Shown: positions 9,322 through 19,294 of the stretch, piece by piece
Layout of the letters: each line of letters opens with the position of its first letter
How positions within the stretch are numbered: the first letter of the stretch is position 1
From: Acidobacteriota bacterium
Lineage (GTDB): Bacteria > Acidobacteriota > Blastocatellia > HR10
Assembly (NCBI GenBank): GCA_030550025.1
Contig: JAUQQC010000009.1
Span: forward strand, 1 to 64,000
Length of the DNA: 64,000 bases
Reading direction: 5' to 3'
Notes under the pieces: generated by a model
Databases searched by the model: none
Seen by the model: the letters and a program-made list of their open reading frames with translations, nothing else
Told to the model about the DNA's origin: nothing
Translations under genes and position numbers: made by a program

Positions 9322-9594
9322 ATGCCTACGAAACCGCGCATCGAGTTTCAGGTTGGCGATGAGGTCATGTACGCCGGAGCGGCGAGCGTGCGCTATGGGA
9401 CGGTCATCCGCGTCATCGGGGCGGGCAACGCGCAGATGGTTGAAGTCGAATTCGAGGACGGGAAGCGAGAGCTGAAGAAAGCGAGTGATCGCGCGCTGCG
9501 CTTACTGCGGCGGAAGGTGACCGAGGAAGTGCGTCAGGAATTCCGCGATCGTGAGGTTGAAGAGGTGCGTCGCAGCGAGACCCGTCGCCGATGA
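9322..9594 (+). CDS. Small protein with an SH3/KOW-like N-terminal half
   Basis: 90 residues, unrecognised. The first 55 residues (FQVGDEVMYAGAASVRYGTV, then VEVEFEDGKRELKKAS) look like a small SH3-type barrel of the kind seen in KOW or CarD-like modules. The last 30 are strongly charged and probably helical (Arg/Glu-rich). A good ribosome site (GGGAGGAGC) sits before the ATG, 8 bases after the biotin carrier, so it is probably the last gene of that operon. Nucleic-acid binding is a guess. Confidence 0.6.
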   Translation: MPTKPRIEFQVGDEVMYAGAASVRYGTVIRVIGAGNAQMVEVEFEDGKRELKKASDRALRLLRRKVTEEVRQEFRDREVEEVRRSETRRR

Positions 9595-9615
9595 AGAGGC
9601 CGTACGGCGGGCGAT

Positions 9616-11007
9616 TTAAGGCTTCGCGTGCGCCGGAGGGGGATTCTCCGGACGCGCGCGCTCGCTGAGCGTGATGGCGATATCGCTGTAGAGGACGTAC
9701 CCCATGAGCAAGAGGATGAGCGCCAACCCCACCGTTTGAATCTTCTCCCGAAGCGACATCGTCAGCTCTCTCCCCGCCAATCCCATCCCCCATTCCACGA
9801 AGAGCATGAGGATGAGCCCCCCATCGAGTACCGGGATGGGAAGGAGGTTGAAGAGGCCGAGGCTGAGGCTGATGAGGCTCATGACGACGAGCAACTCTTT
9901 CAACCCGCGTTCGGCCGCTTTCCCCGACAGATCGGCGATGCGCACGGGGCCAGCGAACGTCTCGCGCACGGTCCGTTGACCACGGAGGACTTCGACGAGC
10001 GCTTCCAACGTGAGGCGCGCGTAGAAGAGGTTTTGCCGAAACGATTCTCGCAGTGCCGCGCCCATCCCCATGCGCACGGTGCCGCGTTGAAGCGGTTCGG
10101 GCTCCGGAGCGATGCCGATTCGCCCTCGCCCGCGGTCGTTGAAGGGGACGACTTTCACCTGTCGGCGCTCTCCCTCGCGCACGTAGGTGAGCGTCAATTC
10201 CTTCCCGATGCTCCGGCCAACGACAGCTACGAGAATGGGGAAGGTCGTGATCTCCACGTCGTCAATGCGAACGATCTTGTCTCCCGGTCGCAGTCCGGCC
10301 GCTTCCGCGGGCGATCCGCGTTCGATCTGCGCGATGACCACACCATCGGTAGTCGGAGGGGGGAGCAATCCCGATTCCCCGATGATGTCGAATCGGCCCT
10401 GAACCGCTTCAAGCGTAAGCGGGACACGCAGGCGTCGCCCCTCGCGCTCAACGACGACGACGACCGTTTGGTTCGGCTTTGCGAGCGTGAGGTCCTCCAC
10501 TTCCCCCCAGGTGGGGTTCTGATGCCCGTCGAATTCGAGGATGACATCCCCCGGGCGCAGGCCCGCGCGTTCGGCGGGAGAGCCGGGGACGATCGCCCCG
10601 ATGCGCGCTTTCTCGACCCGATAGGCTGGGCCCGGATAGCTCACCATGAAGAGCGTAGCCGGAAGCGCGATCGCCAGCAGTAGGTTCATCGCCGGGCCGG
10701 CCAGCGCGACCAGGAACCGTTGCCACTTCGGTCGCGCCAGGAACGCCTCCGGCGGAAGGGGCCCGAGTCGCGCTTCCTCGGGATTCTCGCCGAGCATCTT
10801 CACGTAGCCACCCAGTGGAATGGCCGAGATGCGATAATCCGTCCCGCCGCGCCGAAAGCCGAAAAGACGCGGGCCGAAGCCGAGGCTGAAGACCTCGACC
10901 CGAATCTTGAAGAGTTTGGCGACCGCGAAATGACCCAACTCGTGGACGAAGATGAGGACCCCGATGACGAAGAGGAATACGATGAGCGTCGTCACAAAGT
11001 CCAGCAC
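9616..11007 (-). CDS. rseP: Site-2 intramembrane zinc protease RseP with two PDZ domains
   Basis: Inner-membrane protease that cleaves membrane-anchored anti-sigma factors or signal-peptide remnants. 463 residues. The zinc motif HELGH is at 22-26 within the first TM helix, two PDZ domains follow in the middle (PGSPAERAGLRPGDVILEFD and RGSPAEAAGLRPGDKIVRID), and the third zinc ligand lies in NLLPIPVLDGG near the C-terminus, followed by the last TM segments. Expressed leftward, 64 bases downstream of larE. No dxr, bamA or lpx genes are adjacent, unlike in proteobacteria. Confidence 0.93.
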   Translation of the reverse strand: MLDFVTTLIVFLFVIGVLIFVHELGHFAVAKLFKIRVEVFSLGFGPRLFGFRRGGTDYRISAIPLGGYVKMLGENPEEARLGPLPPEAFLARPKWQRFLVALAGPAMNLLLAIALPATLFMVSYPGPAYRVEKARIGAIVPGSPAERAGLRPGDVILEFDGHQNPTWGEVEDLTLAKPNQTVVVVVEREGRRLRVPLTLEAVQGRFDIIGESGLLPPPTTDGVVIAQIERGSPAEAAGLRPGDKIVRIDDVEITTFPILVAVVGRSIGKELTLTYVREGERRQVKVVPFNDRGRGRIGIAPEPEPLQRGTVRMGMGAALRESFRQNLFYARLTLEALVEVLRGQRTVRETFAGPVRIADLSGKAAERGLKELLVVMSLISLSLGLFNLLPIPVLDGGLILMLFVEWGMGLAGRELTMSLREKIQTVGLALILLLMGYVLYSDIAITLSERARPENPPPAHAKP

Positions 11008-11071
11008 GTCTTACTCCCCTTTCAGCGTCTCACGCGACAAAGTGTACTCGACGCGCGCGCCCTTGTCTATG

Positions 11072-11926
11072 TCAGTCGGGCTTCGGCGCCGCTTTGTCCT
11101 GAAGCGCGAGGGCTTCGTTGAGCGCTCCGGTGCGATATCCTTCCAAATCCAGTGTCACGAACGCGAAGCCGAGCGCTTTGAATTCCCGCACCAGACGCTC
11201 GAGCGTCGCCGGCTCCACGGCGCGGCCGAGTTCGTCGCGACCCAGCTCCAGACGCACCAATGGGCCGTGATGGCGAACGCGGAAGATCCGGAAGCCCAGC
11301 TCGCGCAGGACCTCCTCCCCCTGTTCGATGGCTCGGAGTTTCTCCACCGTCACCTCCATGCCGTAGGGGATGCGAGAGGCTAAACAGGCCGAGGCCGGTT
11401 TATCCCAGGTCGGCAAGCCGTGCCGTCGGGATAACTCTCGGATCTCAGCTTTGGTGAGATGGCATTCGATGAGTGGACTGAGGACGCCCAATTCTCGGGC
11501 GGCCTGGCGGCCCGGTCGAAAATCGTCGAGGTCGTCTACGTTCGCTCCGTCGCACACGGCGCGAAAGCCACGCTCACGCGCCAATCGGGTCAGCTGCTCA
11601 TACAGCTCGCGCTTGCAGTAGTAACACCGATTGGGCGGATTGCGGCGATAGTTGGGGTCATCGAACTCTTTGGTCCGAATCAGCAGATGCGGGATGCCGA
11701 AGCGTCGGGCGAACGCGATCGCCTCCGCACGATGCCGCGCGGCCAAGCTCGGGCTCTCGGCGGTCACCGCGAGCATCCGATCGCCGAGCACGCGAGCCGC
11801 GATGAAGGCGACATAGGCGCTGTCCACGCCCCCGGAATATGCGACGATCGCCGATCCCAACTCGCGGAACCACGCGCGCACGCGCTGTTCCTTCTGTTCC
11901 ACCTCATCCCACCTCGCCCCGCTCAT
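11072..11926 (-). CDS. larE: ATP-dependent sacrificial sulfur transferase LarE-like
   Basis: PP-loop ATPase family; LarE adenylates a pyridinium dinucleotide and supplies sulfur during synthesis of the nickel-pincer cofactor of lactate racemase and relatives. 284 residues with the PP-loop AYSGGVDSAYVAF (29-41). Cysteines C101 and C104 (NRCYYCKREL) plus C181 (ASACLASRIPYG) match the three-cysteine subclass reported to bind an iron-sulfur cluster rather than sacrifice its own Cys. larA, larB and larC are not in the window. The promoter predicted at 11938-11967 would start transcription about 5 bases before this ATG; a GTG at 11902, preceded by GAGGTGGG, is a credible alternative start. Confidence 0.82.
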   Translation of the reverse strand: MSGARWDEVEQKEQRVRAWFRELGSAIVAYSGGVDSAYVAFIAARVLGDRMLAVTAESPSLAARHRAEAIAFARRFGIPHLLIRTKEFDDPNYRRNPPNRCYYCKRELYEQLTRLARERGFRAVCDGANVDDLDDFRPGRQAARELGVLSPLIECHLTKAEIRELSRRHGLPTWDKPASACLASRIPYGMEVTVEKLRAIEQGEEVLRELGFRIFRVRHHGPLVRLELGRDELGRAVEPATLERLVREFKALGFAFVTLDLEGYRTGALNEALALQDKAAPKPD

Positions 11927-11937
11927 CTTGGCGGATC

Positions 11938-11967
11938 AGTATAGCGCACTCTCGAGCGCTTGATCAA
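11938..11967 (-). promoter_or_regulatory. Promoter of larE-rseP
   Basis: On the minus strand TTGATC (11967-11962) and TATACT (11943-11938) are 18 bases apart. Predicted start is about 11931, so the larE leader would be very short. Confidence 0.55.
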
Positions 11968-12070
11968 CGCGCTGCTCCCGCGCAAAAATGACCAGCTTGA
12001 TCTCGCGAGGCGAAGCGGAAGGCGCGAATCATTCGCCGTCGCTGGGAGACCAACTCGATGAGGGGGGACA

Positions 12071-13582
12071 ATGGCTGCGAGCAAAAGGAGACGAATCCTC
12101 ATCGTCGCACTGAGCCTCATCGGCATCGGCGCTCATATTGGGGAGGGATTGGCGCAGCCGCCGCTTCGGACCCTCCGGCAGCTTGAGCGGCGTTTCGAGG
12201 AGATCCTTCGACGACCCGAGTTCGCGACGACGCGCTGGGGGATTCTCGTGGAATCGTTAGATCGGCGGATGGTCCTTATCCAGCGTGAGGCGGATCAGCT
12301 CTTCACGCCGGCCTCGAACATGAAGCTGTATACGACGGCAGCGGCGCTGGTGCGCTTGGGACCGAATTTCCGATTCCGCACGTCGGTATATGCGCAGGCG
12401 CGACCGGATGAGCGCGGGCATGTGGAGGGAGATGTGATCCTCTACGGGCGAGGCGATCCCAATCTCAGCACGCGCACGCTCGTTGGGGGGTATCTGACGC
12501 CGTTCTTCGACCTGGCCGATCAGCTCGTGCGCGCAGGCGTGCGCGAGATCTTCGGCGATGTCGTCGGAGATGAGAGCTATTTCGTGGGGCCGCGATTGGG
12601 CGTTGGGTGGGAATGGGATGACCTGCAGTGGTATTACGGCGCGGAGGTGAGCGCGCTCTCGGTGGACGATAACTTCGTGGATGTGATCCTTCTGCCGGGC
12701 AAGCGTCCCGGCGATCCCGTGCAGGTGATCCTCTCCCCTCCGTCGTCCTACGTGACCATTCTCCCTGGCGTGGTAACGGTGGCCGAAGGGACGCCGCAGC
12801 GAATCGAGATCGAACGTGGGTTGCAGGACAATGTCGTGGAGATTCGAGGGGCGATGCCTCGAGATGGCCTGGGGTATCGGGCAGCCGTCGCCGTGCATCA
12901 TCCGGCGCTGTATGCGGCTACGCTCTTTCGCGAGGCGCTTCTGCGGCGTGGCATTCGCGTACACGGGCGCGCCGTCGCGGCCGATTGGAAAGTGCGGCGC
13001 GAGCGTCCGCTTGATCTCCGACGGATGGTCGAGCTGGCGGCCGTCGAGTCCATCCCTTTGAGCGAGGAGATTCGCGCCTTGAACAAGATCAGCCAGAATC
13101 TGCATGCGGAGATCCTCTTGCGGGTCCTCGGAGCGGAGGTGAAAGGCGAAGGCTCGGACGAGAAAGGGCTCGAGGTCATTCGCGAATTCCTGCAGGAGAT
13201 CGGGGCGCGGACTTCGGGCGTGCGCGTGCGGGACGGGTCGGGCCTCTCGCGCTTGAATCTGGTGACGCCGGCGACGACGGTGGATCTGCTCCGCTTCATG
13301 AGTCGGCACGAGCATGGCGCGATCTATCGGGAGTCGCTTCCGATCGCCGGCGTGGATGGGACGCTCGAGCGGCGCATGAGGGGGACGCCGGCAGAAGGGA
13401 ACGTACGGGCGAAGACTGGCACACTCGCCTACACCTTCACGCTCTCCGGATACGTGACGACGGCGCGTGGAGAGCAGCTCGTCTTCAGCTTCATGGCCAA
13501 TCATCACACGGGCGAAGCGACGAGCGTCCTTGCGGCCTTGAATGAGCTGTGCGCGGTGCTGGCGGCCTTCGCCGGACCGTGA
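12071..13582 (+). CDS. dacB: D-alanyl-D-alanine carboxypeptidase/endopeptidase (PBP4 family)
   Basis: Periplasmic peptidase of family S13 that trims or cuts peptidoglycan peptides. 503 residues: a signal peptide (RILIVALSLIGIGAHIGEGLA, about 8-28), the SxxK nucleophile motif SNMK (82-85), the SxN motif in KISQNLHAE (about 336-344), and the KTG motif in VRAKTGTL (about 448). The long inserted domain between the first two motifs is typical of PBP4. The start has AGGGGGGA before it. It converges tail to tail with the carbamoyltransferase 4 bases on. Confidence 0.92.
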   Translation: MAASKRRRILIVALSLIGIGAHIGEGLAQPPLRTLRQLERRFEEILRRPEFATTRWGILVESLDRRMVLIQREADQLFTPASNMKLYTTAAALVRLGPNFRFRTSVYAQARPDERGHVEGDVILYGRGDPNLSTRTLVGGYLTPFFDLADQLVRAGVREIFGDVVGDESYFVGPRLGVGWEWDDLQWYYGAEVSALSVDDNFVDVILLPGKRPGDPVQVILSPPSSYVTILPGVVTVAEGTPQRIEIERGLQDNVVEIRGAMPRDGLGYRAAVAVHHPALYAATLFREALLRRGIRVHGRAVAADWKVRRERPLDLRRMVELAAVESIPLSEEIRALNKISQNLHAEILLRVLGAEVKGEGSDEKGLEVIREFLQEIGARTSGVRVRDGSGLSRLNLVTPATTVDLLRFMSRHEHGAIYRESLPIAGVDGTLERRMRGTPAEGNVRAKTGTLAYTFTLSGYVTTARGEQLVFSFMANHHTGEATSVLAALNELCAVLAAFAGP

Positions 13583-13586
13583 AGCG

Positions 13587-15293
13587 TCATCGCCGTCGGA
13601 TCAGGAATCGGTCCATGACCAGATAGTCCATCTCCGAGCGAAGGAAGCAGTCGACGGCATCCTCGGGCGTACAAACGATGGGCTCTTGGATGTTGAACGA
13701 GGTGTTCAGCAAGACGGGGACGCCCGTGAGGCGCTCGAACTCGCGGATGAGTTGCCAGTAGCGCGGATTCGTCTTCCGGCTGACCGTTTGCGGGCGCGCC
13801 GTCCCGTCCACATGAACGACGGCCGGGATCACGGGTCGCATCTCCGGGACCACCGGGTGCACGGTGATCATGAAGGGGGCATGCAGGCGGTGGCCGAAGA
13901 TGCTCTGGACGCGCTCTTCGAGGACAGAGGGGGCGAAGGGGCGAAAAGGTTCGCGGAGTTTCACCTTCCGATTGAGCACGTCGCGGATCTCCGGTCGCCG
14001 AGGATCGGCGAGGATCGAGCGATTGCCGAGCGCCCGCGGTCCCCACTCCATGCGCCCTTGGAACCAGGCGATGATCTTCCCCTCAGCCAGAAGCTGGGCG
14101 ACGCGGCGAATGAGGGCGTCTTCTTCCAGCTCCTCCCACAAGAGGGGAGCTGCGGCCAGAGCATGCTGATAATCCGCGCGCTCGAACTGAGGTCCCCAAT
14201 ACGCGTGCTCCATCACGAAGCCTCGGGGGCGATTAAGGAGCGCGTGGCAGATGTAGAGCGCGGCGCCGAGGGCACCGCCGGCGTCATGGGCGGCCGGTTG
14301 GATATACACGGCCTCGAATTCGGCTTCACGCTCGATGCGTCCATTGAGCACGGCGTTGAGTGCACAGCCACCGGCCAGACACAGATTGCGCTCGCCCGTG
14401 ACCCGTTTCAGCCAGCGCAAGAGGTGAAGGACGGTCTCCTCGAAGACCTTCTGGGCGCTGGCCGCGATATTGAAGTGGCGTTCGGTGAACGGTTCGTCGG
14501 GCCGACGCGGCGGGCCGAGCACGCGCGTCAGGGCTTCGGGAAAGCGATAGTGCTTCGCCAGATGATGATCGAGCAGCGCCGTATTCAACTGGAAATCGGC
14601 CTCGCCCACAAGGCGCAGGACGTTCTGGCGGAAGAAGTCGTAGAATTCGGGCTCGCCGTAAGCGGCCGCGCCCATGACCTTGTACTCCTCGCCCTCGAAC
14701 ATGTCGAAGCCGAGGAAGTTCGTGATGGCCGAATAGAATTGTCCGAGCGAGTGGGGCAGGCGAATCTCTTTCAACTTCCGAATACGCGTCCCTTGGCCAT
14801 GCGCCAAGAGCGTCGTCGTGGCTTCGCCCGTCCCATCGAAGGTGAAGATGGCCGCCGACTCGAACGGGGAGCAGAAGAAGGCGCTCGCCGCATGACAGAG
14901 GTGGTGTTCGAGGTAATGGAATCGGAAGTCGCGGCCGCCGTATTGTTCGCGCAGCAGGCGCGGCAGGCGCATCATCGGGAAGTAATGGCCGGAGATCTGT
15001 TCGCGGCCGCGCACAACGCGTCGGACGAAATGATCGGGCGAGCGCGTGAGCGCCGCGAGCGTCGTCCGAATTCGATGGCCGAGCACCCAGGGGCGCCAGT
15101 ACAAGCCCACGTGCGCTACTTCGGCCATGCTGATTCGAGCTTCTTCCAGAACGTAGCGCAGGGCGTTATGAGGGAAGCCGACGTGATGCTTGATCCGCGA
15201 GAAGCGTTCCTCTTCGGCGGCGGCGACGAGGTCGCCATCGCGAAGCAGAGCGGCGGCTGCTTCTCCCATTGTGGCCAGGCCGAGGATGTACAT
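13587..15293 (-). CDS. NodU/CmcH-type carbamoyltransferase
   Basis: O-carbamoylates a hydroxyl (sugar or small-molecule) using carbamoyl phosphate. 568 residues: an N-terminal Kae1-like domain with EEERFSRIKHHVGFP, the metal-binding HHLCHAASAF (about 130-139) and the sugar-kinase-type loop FTFDGTGEATT, then a YrdC-like C-terminal domain with WGPRALGNRSILADPR and NTSFN. The first motif, normally an HD(S/A)-type sequence after the leading strand (G..xxHDS), reads GLATMGEAAAALL here, so the usual His-Asp are absent. The ATG at 15293 is chosen because the product then begins MYILGL as in the family. There is no ribosome site, and the promoter places the transcript start almost at this ATG. The substrate is unknown; no antibiotic cluster is adjacent. 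Confidence 0.85.
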   Translation of the reverse strand: MYILGLATMGEAAAALLRDGDLVAAAEEERFSRIKHHVGFPHNALRYVLEEARISMAEVAHVGLYWRPWVLGHRIRTTLAALTRSPDHFVRRVVRGREQISGHYFPMMRLPRLLREQYGGRDFRFHYLEHHLCHAASAFFCSPFESAAIFTFDGTGEATTTLLAHGQGTRIRKLKEIRLPHSLGQFYSAITNFLGFDMFEGEEYKVMGAAAYGEPEFYDFFRQNVLRLVGEADFQLNTALLDHHLAKHYRFPEALTRVLGPPRRPDEPFTERHFNIAASAQKVFEETVLHLLRWLKRVTGERNLCLAGGCALNAVLNGRIEREAEFEAVYIQPAAHDAGGALGAALYICHALLNRPRGFVMEHAYWGPQFERADYQHALAAAPLLWEELEEDALIRRVAQLLAEGKIIAWFQGRMEWGPRALGNRSILADPRRPEIRDVLNRKVKLREPFRPFAPSVLEERVQSIFGHRLHAPFMITVHPVVPEMRPVIPAVVHVDGTARPQTVSRKTNPRYWQLIREFERLTGVPVLLNTSFNIQEPIVCTPEDAVDCFLRSEMDYLVMDRFLIRRR

Positions 15294-15301
15294 TGGGGGC
15301 A

Positions 15302-15331
15302 ACTGTAGTCAACGCCGTCGCTCTCTGTCAA
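15302..15331 (-). promoter_or_regulatory. Promoter of the carbamoyltransferase, predicted leaderless
   Basis: On the minus strand a perfect TTGACA (15331-15326) and TACAGT (15307-15302) are 18 bases apart. The expected transcription start is about 15295, within a few bases of the ATG at 15293. Confidence 0.55.
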
Positions 15332-15358
15332 CCTCTCGGGAAAGAGAGGCTCCGCCCA

Positions 15359-15388
15359 TTGACACTCCGGCCTTGAGTTCGCTATCTT
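15359..15388 (+). promoter_or_regulatory. Promoter of the rplM-rpsI operon
   Basis: Perfect TTGACA (15359-15364) and TATCTT (15383-15388), 18 bases apart, about 37 bases before the rplM start codon. It is divergent from the carbamoyltransferase promoter. Confidence 0.65.
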
Positions 15389-15424
15389 TAGCGTTCGCCT
15401 TGAAGTCGAGCATCGAGGGAGAGC

Positions 15425-15859
15425 ATGAAGACCTACGTTCCGAGCGGGAAGGATTTGGACGCGCAGCGGAGATGGTATGTCGTGGACGCGGCGGGCATGA
15501 CCGTCGGTCGGTTGGCCTCGCGCGTGGCGCGGATCCTCATGGGGAAGCATAAGCCGACGTATACCCCTTTTCTGGATCTGGGCGATCACGTGATCGTCAT
15601 CAACGCGGCCAAGGTGCAGTTCACGGGGCGGAAGTGGGAGCAGAAGGTCTATCGGTATCACACGGGGTATCCCGGCGGATTGAAGGAGATTCCAGCCAAG
15701 CGGATGCTGGCTGAGCATCCGGAGCGGATCGTAGAGTGGGCGATCCTGGGGATGTTGCCCAAAACGAAATTGGGCAAGAGGATGGCGAAGAAGCTGCGCG
15801 TCTACGCGGGGCCGGAGCACCCGCATGAGGCGCAGCGACCGGAACCTTTGACCTTGTAA
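15425..15859 (+). CDS. rplM: 50S ribosomal protein L13
   Basis: 144 residues and complete. Family landmarks are [46 protein letters not shown], and the C-terminal [20 protein letters not shown] followed by [11 protein letters not shown]. Preceded by GAGGGAGAGC. rpsI follows 9 bases on in the conserved L13-S9 operon order. Confidence 0.97.
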   Translation: MKTYVPSGKDLDAQRRWYVVDAAGMTVGRLASRVARILMGKHKPTYTPFLDLGDHVIVINAAKVQFTGRKWEQKVYRYHTGYPGGLKEIPAKRMLAEHPERIVEWAILGMLPKTKLGKRMAKKLRVYAGPEHPHEAQRPEPLTL

Positions 15860-15868
15860 GGAGTCGCC

Positions 15869-16264
15869 ATGGCGGAGTTGATTCAATATTGGGGGACGGG
15901 ACGGCGCAAGACCTCGACGGCGCGCGTCCTCTTGCGTCCGGGGGCGGGGCAGATTGTGGTCAACGGGCGTCCACTGGAGGACTATTTCCCGCTCGAGCGG
16001 CATCGCGCCATCATTCGGCAGCCGCTATTGTTGACAGATGCCTGGGGCAAATTCGACGTCCGCGTGAACGTGCGAGGCGGTGGGATCACGGGACAGGCCG
16101 AGGCGATCCGGCACGGGATTGCGCGCGCGCTGCTCGAATTCAATTCCGATCTGCGCCCCCGCTTGAAGGAAGCGGGTCTGCTCACCCGCGATGCGCGCAT
16201 CAAGGAACGCAAGAAATATGGGCAGAAAGGAGCCCGAAAGCGATTCCAATATTCCAAGCGGTGA
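15869..16264 (+). CDS. rpsI: 30S ribosomal protein S9
   Basis: 131 residues. Characteristic motifs: [12 protein letters not shown] near the start, [19 protein letters not shown] in the middle, and the basic tail [11 protein letters not shown] that reaches the P-site tRNA in ribosomes. The ribosome site AAGGAG precedes the ATG. Co-transcribed with rplM; 184 bases separate it from rpsB. Confidence 0.97.
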   Translation: MAELIQYWGTGRRKTSTARVLLRPGAGQIVVNGRPLEDYFPLERHRAIIRQPLLLTDAWGKFDVRVNVRGGGITGQAEAIRHGIARALLEFNSDLRPRLKEAGLLTRDARIKERKKYGQKGARKRFQYSKR

Positions 16265-16448
16265 GCGCTCGGGAGCGATTCTCCTCGGACATCGTGGGCG
16301 ATCTCTGGCGAGGTTCGCACGCGTGATTCCATGGGGGCCTCCGTGGGCTGTCGGACCCTGCTTGGCCGTCGCCGCGATAGGGGATCCGCGCGCGACCAAA
16401 TGAGGACGGCCGGGCGCGAAAATCGTATTGAGGAGGTGAGGGACGACG

Positions 16449-17255
16449 GTGGTCACGATCACGATGAAGGAGTTGCTCGAAGCGGGCGTCCACTTCGGCC
16501 ATCAGACGCACCGCTGGAATCCGAAGATGCGCGAGTTCATCTTCGGCGAACGCAACGGTATCCACATCATTGATCTGCAGAAGACGCAGCGGTATTTCCG
16601 CGAGGCCGTGAAGTTTGTGACCGAGATGGCGGCACAGGGCAAGACCTTCCTCTTCGTGGGGACGAAGCGACAAGCGCAGGATGCCATCGCCGAGGAGGCC
16701 ATGCGATGTGGTCAGTTCTATGTCAACCATCGCTGGCTGGGTGGCTTGCTGACGAATTTCCAGACGATTCGCAAGTCCATTCAGAAGCTGCACGAACTGG
16801 AGCAGATGAAGGCCGATGGGCGGTTGGAACAGCTGCCCAAGAAGGAGGCCATTCGCCTGGAGCGGAAGCGGGCGGCGTTGGAGAAGAACTTCGCCGGCAT
16901 CCGCAACATGACCAGATTACCCGACGTGCTCTTCGTCATTGATACGGAAAAGGAGGAGCTGGCTGTTCGGGAGGCCAAGCGGTTGGGCATCCCGATCGTC
17001 GCCGTCGTGGATACGAATTGCGATCCGGAGGGGATTGATTATCCCATTCCGGGCAACGATGACGCGCTGCGCGCCGTGCGCCTCTTCGTCTCCAAGATCG
17101 CCGATGCCATCATCGAGGGTCGGCAGATGATGAAGGAAGCGGCGCCGGAGATGGCCGAGGTGGCTGTGACCCCGTCGGAGGCGGAAGCCTCGATAACGAG
17201 CGACACGGAGCGCTTCCTGGGGGAAATGGAAGAGGAGATTCCTGAGCGGGAGTGA
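16449..17255 (+). CDS. rpsB: 30S ribosomal protein S2
   Basis: 268 residues. Landmarks are [56 protein letters not shown] and [29 protein letters not shown] at 16449 is used because the ribosome site GAGGAGGTGAG (16430-16440) is well spaced for it; an ATG at 16464 is the alternative. The 184-base gap after rpsI has no clear promoter that I can find. The C-terminal tail is acidic and about 20 residues longer than the core. Confidence 0.96.
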   Translation: MVTITMKELLEAGVHFGHQTHRWNPKMREFIFGERNGIHIIDLQKTQRYFREAVKFVTEMAAQGKTFLFVGTKRQAQDAIAEEAMRCGQFYVNHRWLGGLLTNFQTIRKSIQKLHELEQMKADGRLEQLPKKEAIRLERKRAALEKNFAGIRNMTRLPDVLFVIDTEKEELAVREAKRLGIPIVAVVDTNCDPEGIDYPIPGNDDALRAVRLFVSKIADAIIEGRQMMKEAAPEMAEVAVTPSEAEASITSDTERFLGEMEEEIPERE

Positions 17256-17260
17256 GGACT

Positions 17261-17896
17261 ATGGCTGCGATCTCCGCAGAAGCGGTGAAAGCTCTTCGTG
17301 AGAAGACCGGCGTAGGGATCATGGAGTGCCGCGCGGCTTTGATCGAGGCCGGAGGAGATGAGGAGAAGGCCATCGAGATCCTCCGCAAGCGCGGTTTGGC
17401 GGCGGCCAAGCGGAAGGAAGGACGGGTGACCGCCGAAGGGATCATTGGCGCCTACATCCATCACGGGAGCAAGATCGGCGTCCTCGTCGAGGTGAATTGC
17501 GAGACCGATTTCGTCGCCCGTAATCCTGAATTCCAGCAGTTCGTCAAGGACGTGGCTATGCACATTTGCGCGGCCGAGCCCCGGTACATCCGCAAGGAGG
17601 ATGTGCCCGAGGACGTGCTCGCCAAGGAGCGCGAGATCGCTCGCGAGCAGGCGTTGGCCGATCCGAAGATGGCGGGGAAACCCGAGCGCGTCCTGGAACA
17701 GATCATCGAGGGGCGCTTGGCGAAGTTCTATGCGGAGACGGTGCTCCTGGAGCAGCCCTTCATCAAGGACCCGAGCCGGACGGTCTATCAATTGCTCGCG
17801 GAGTTGATCGCGAAGTTCGGGGAGAACATCCGCATCCGGAGGTTCACGCGCTACAAGTTGGGAGAAGATGCCACGCTCTCGGCCAAAAGCGGCTGA
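17261..17896 (+). CDS. tsf: Elongation factor Ts, short form
   Basis: Exchanges GDP on EF-Tu. 211 residues: N-terminal UBA-like domain with [16 protein letters not shown], then the core with [20 protein letters not shown] and the C-terminal [10 protein letters not shown] segment. It is shorter than the E. coli protein (283) and resembles the compact form seen in Thermus and related lineages, with a single core subdomain. The ATG at 17261 fits the usual [10 protein letters not shown] beginning; it is 5 bases after rpsB. A terminator follows directly. Confidence 0.95.
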   Translation: MAAISAEAVKALREKTGVGIMECRAALIEAGGDEEKAIEILRKRGLAAAKRKEGRVTAEGIIGAYIHHGSKIGVLVEVNCETDFVARNPEFQQFVKDVAMHICAAEPRYIRKEDVPEDVLAKEREIAREQALADPKMAGKPERVLEQIIEGRLAKFYAETVLLEQPFIKDPSRTVYQLLAELIAKFGENIRIRRFTRYKLGEDATLSAKSG

Positions 17897-17905
17897 GCCA
17901 CTGCG

Positions 17906-17934
17906 GCCCCTCCTTCGCGAGGGGCTTTTTTATT
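17906..17934 (+). terminator. Rho-independent terminator after tsf
   Basis: Stem GCCCCTC (17906-17912) pairs with GAGGGGC (17919-17925), a 7-bp GC-rich stem with a 6-base loop, followed by TTTTTTATT. It ends only one base before the AGGAGG ribosome site of pyrH. Confidence 0.85.
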
Positions 17935-17936
17935 AG

Positions 17937-18719
<783 letters not shown>

Positions 18720-18732
18720 GAGGGAGGGGGAT

Positions 18733-19290
18733 ATGATCAAGGACGTCTTGACCCATGCCAGGACCCGAATGGACGCGGCGGTCGAGGACTGTCGGCGAAA
18801 GCTAGCTGCGGTGCGGACGGGTCGGGCGTCGCCGAGTCTTCTCGATCAGATCACCATCGAATACTACGGCACCCCCATGCCGCTCACGCAGCTGGCCCAG
18901 GTGCACGCCCCGGAGCCAACGCTGCTGACGGTCCAGCCCTACGATCCATCGCTGCTGTCGGTGATCGAGCGCGCCATCTTGACGTCTGACCTCGGATTGA
19001 CGCCCTCCAACGATGGGCGCATCATTCGGATTCCCATCCCGCCGCTCACGGAGGAGCGCCGGCGGCAGTTGGCGAAAGTCGTCGGAGAAATCGCCGAAGA
19101 CCATCGCACGGCTGTGCGGAACATCCGGCGTGACGCCAACGAGCGCTTGAAGAAGATGTGTAAGGATAAGCTCATCTCCGAGGACGATGAGCGGCGCGCT
19201 TTGGAGGAAGTGCAGAAGCTGACGGATGCCGCCATCGAGCGGATCAACGAGTTAGCGAAGAAGAAGGAAGAGGAATTGCTTGGCCGCTGA
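18733..19290 (+). CDS. frr: Ribosome recycling factor
   Basis: Splits post-termination ribosomes with EF-G. 185 residues with the typical [29 protein letters not shown] and the C-terminal helical bundle ([30 protein letters not shown]). Strong ribosome site AGGAGGGAGGGGG. It is the last gene of the translation block and converges with the ATPase gene 4 bases away. Confidence 0.97.
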   Translation: MIKDVLTHARTRMDAAVEDCRRKLAAVRTGRASPSLLDQITIEYYGTPMPLTQLAQVHAPEPTLLTVQPYDPSLLSVIERAILTSDLGLTPSNDGRIIRIPIPPLTEERRRQLAKVVGEIAEDHRTAVRNIRRDANERLKKMCKDKLISEDDERRALEEVQKLTDAAIERINELAKKKEEELLGR

Positions 19291-19294
19291 AGGC

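Noticed and set aside
12257-13507. A 416-codon open frame opposite dacB
   Set aside because: It overlaps a gene with all PBP4 motifs on the other strand and has no family match.
13542-15308. A 588-codon open frame on the plus strand opposite the carbamoyltransferase
   Set aside because: It is antisense to a gene with clear family motifs, has no recognisable domains and shows the composition expected of a shadow frame in GC-rich DNA.
16265-16448. Possible S2 leader regulatory RNA before rpsB
   Set aside because: The gap suits a leader, but I could not find a convincing stem structure or promoter.
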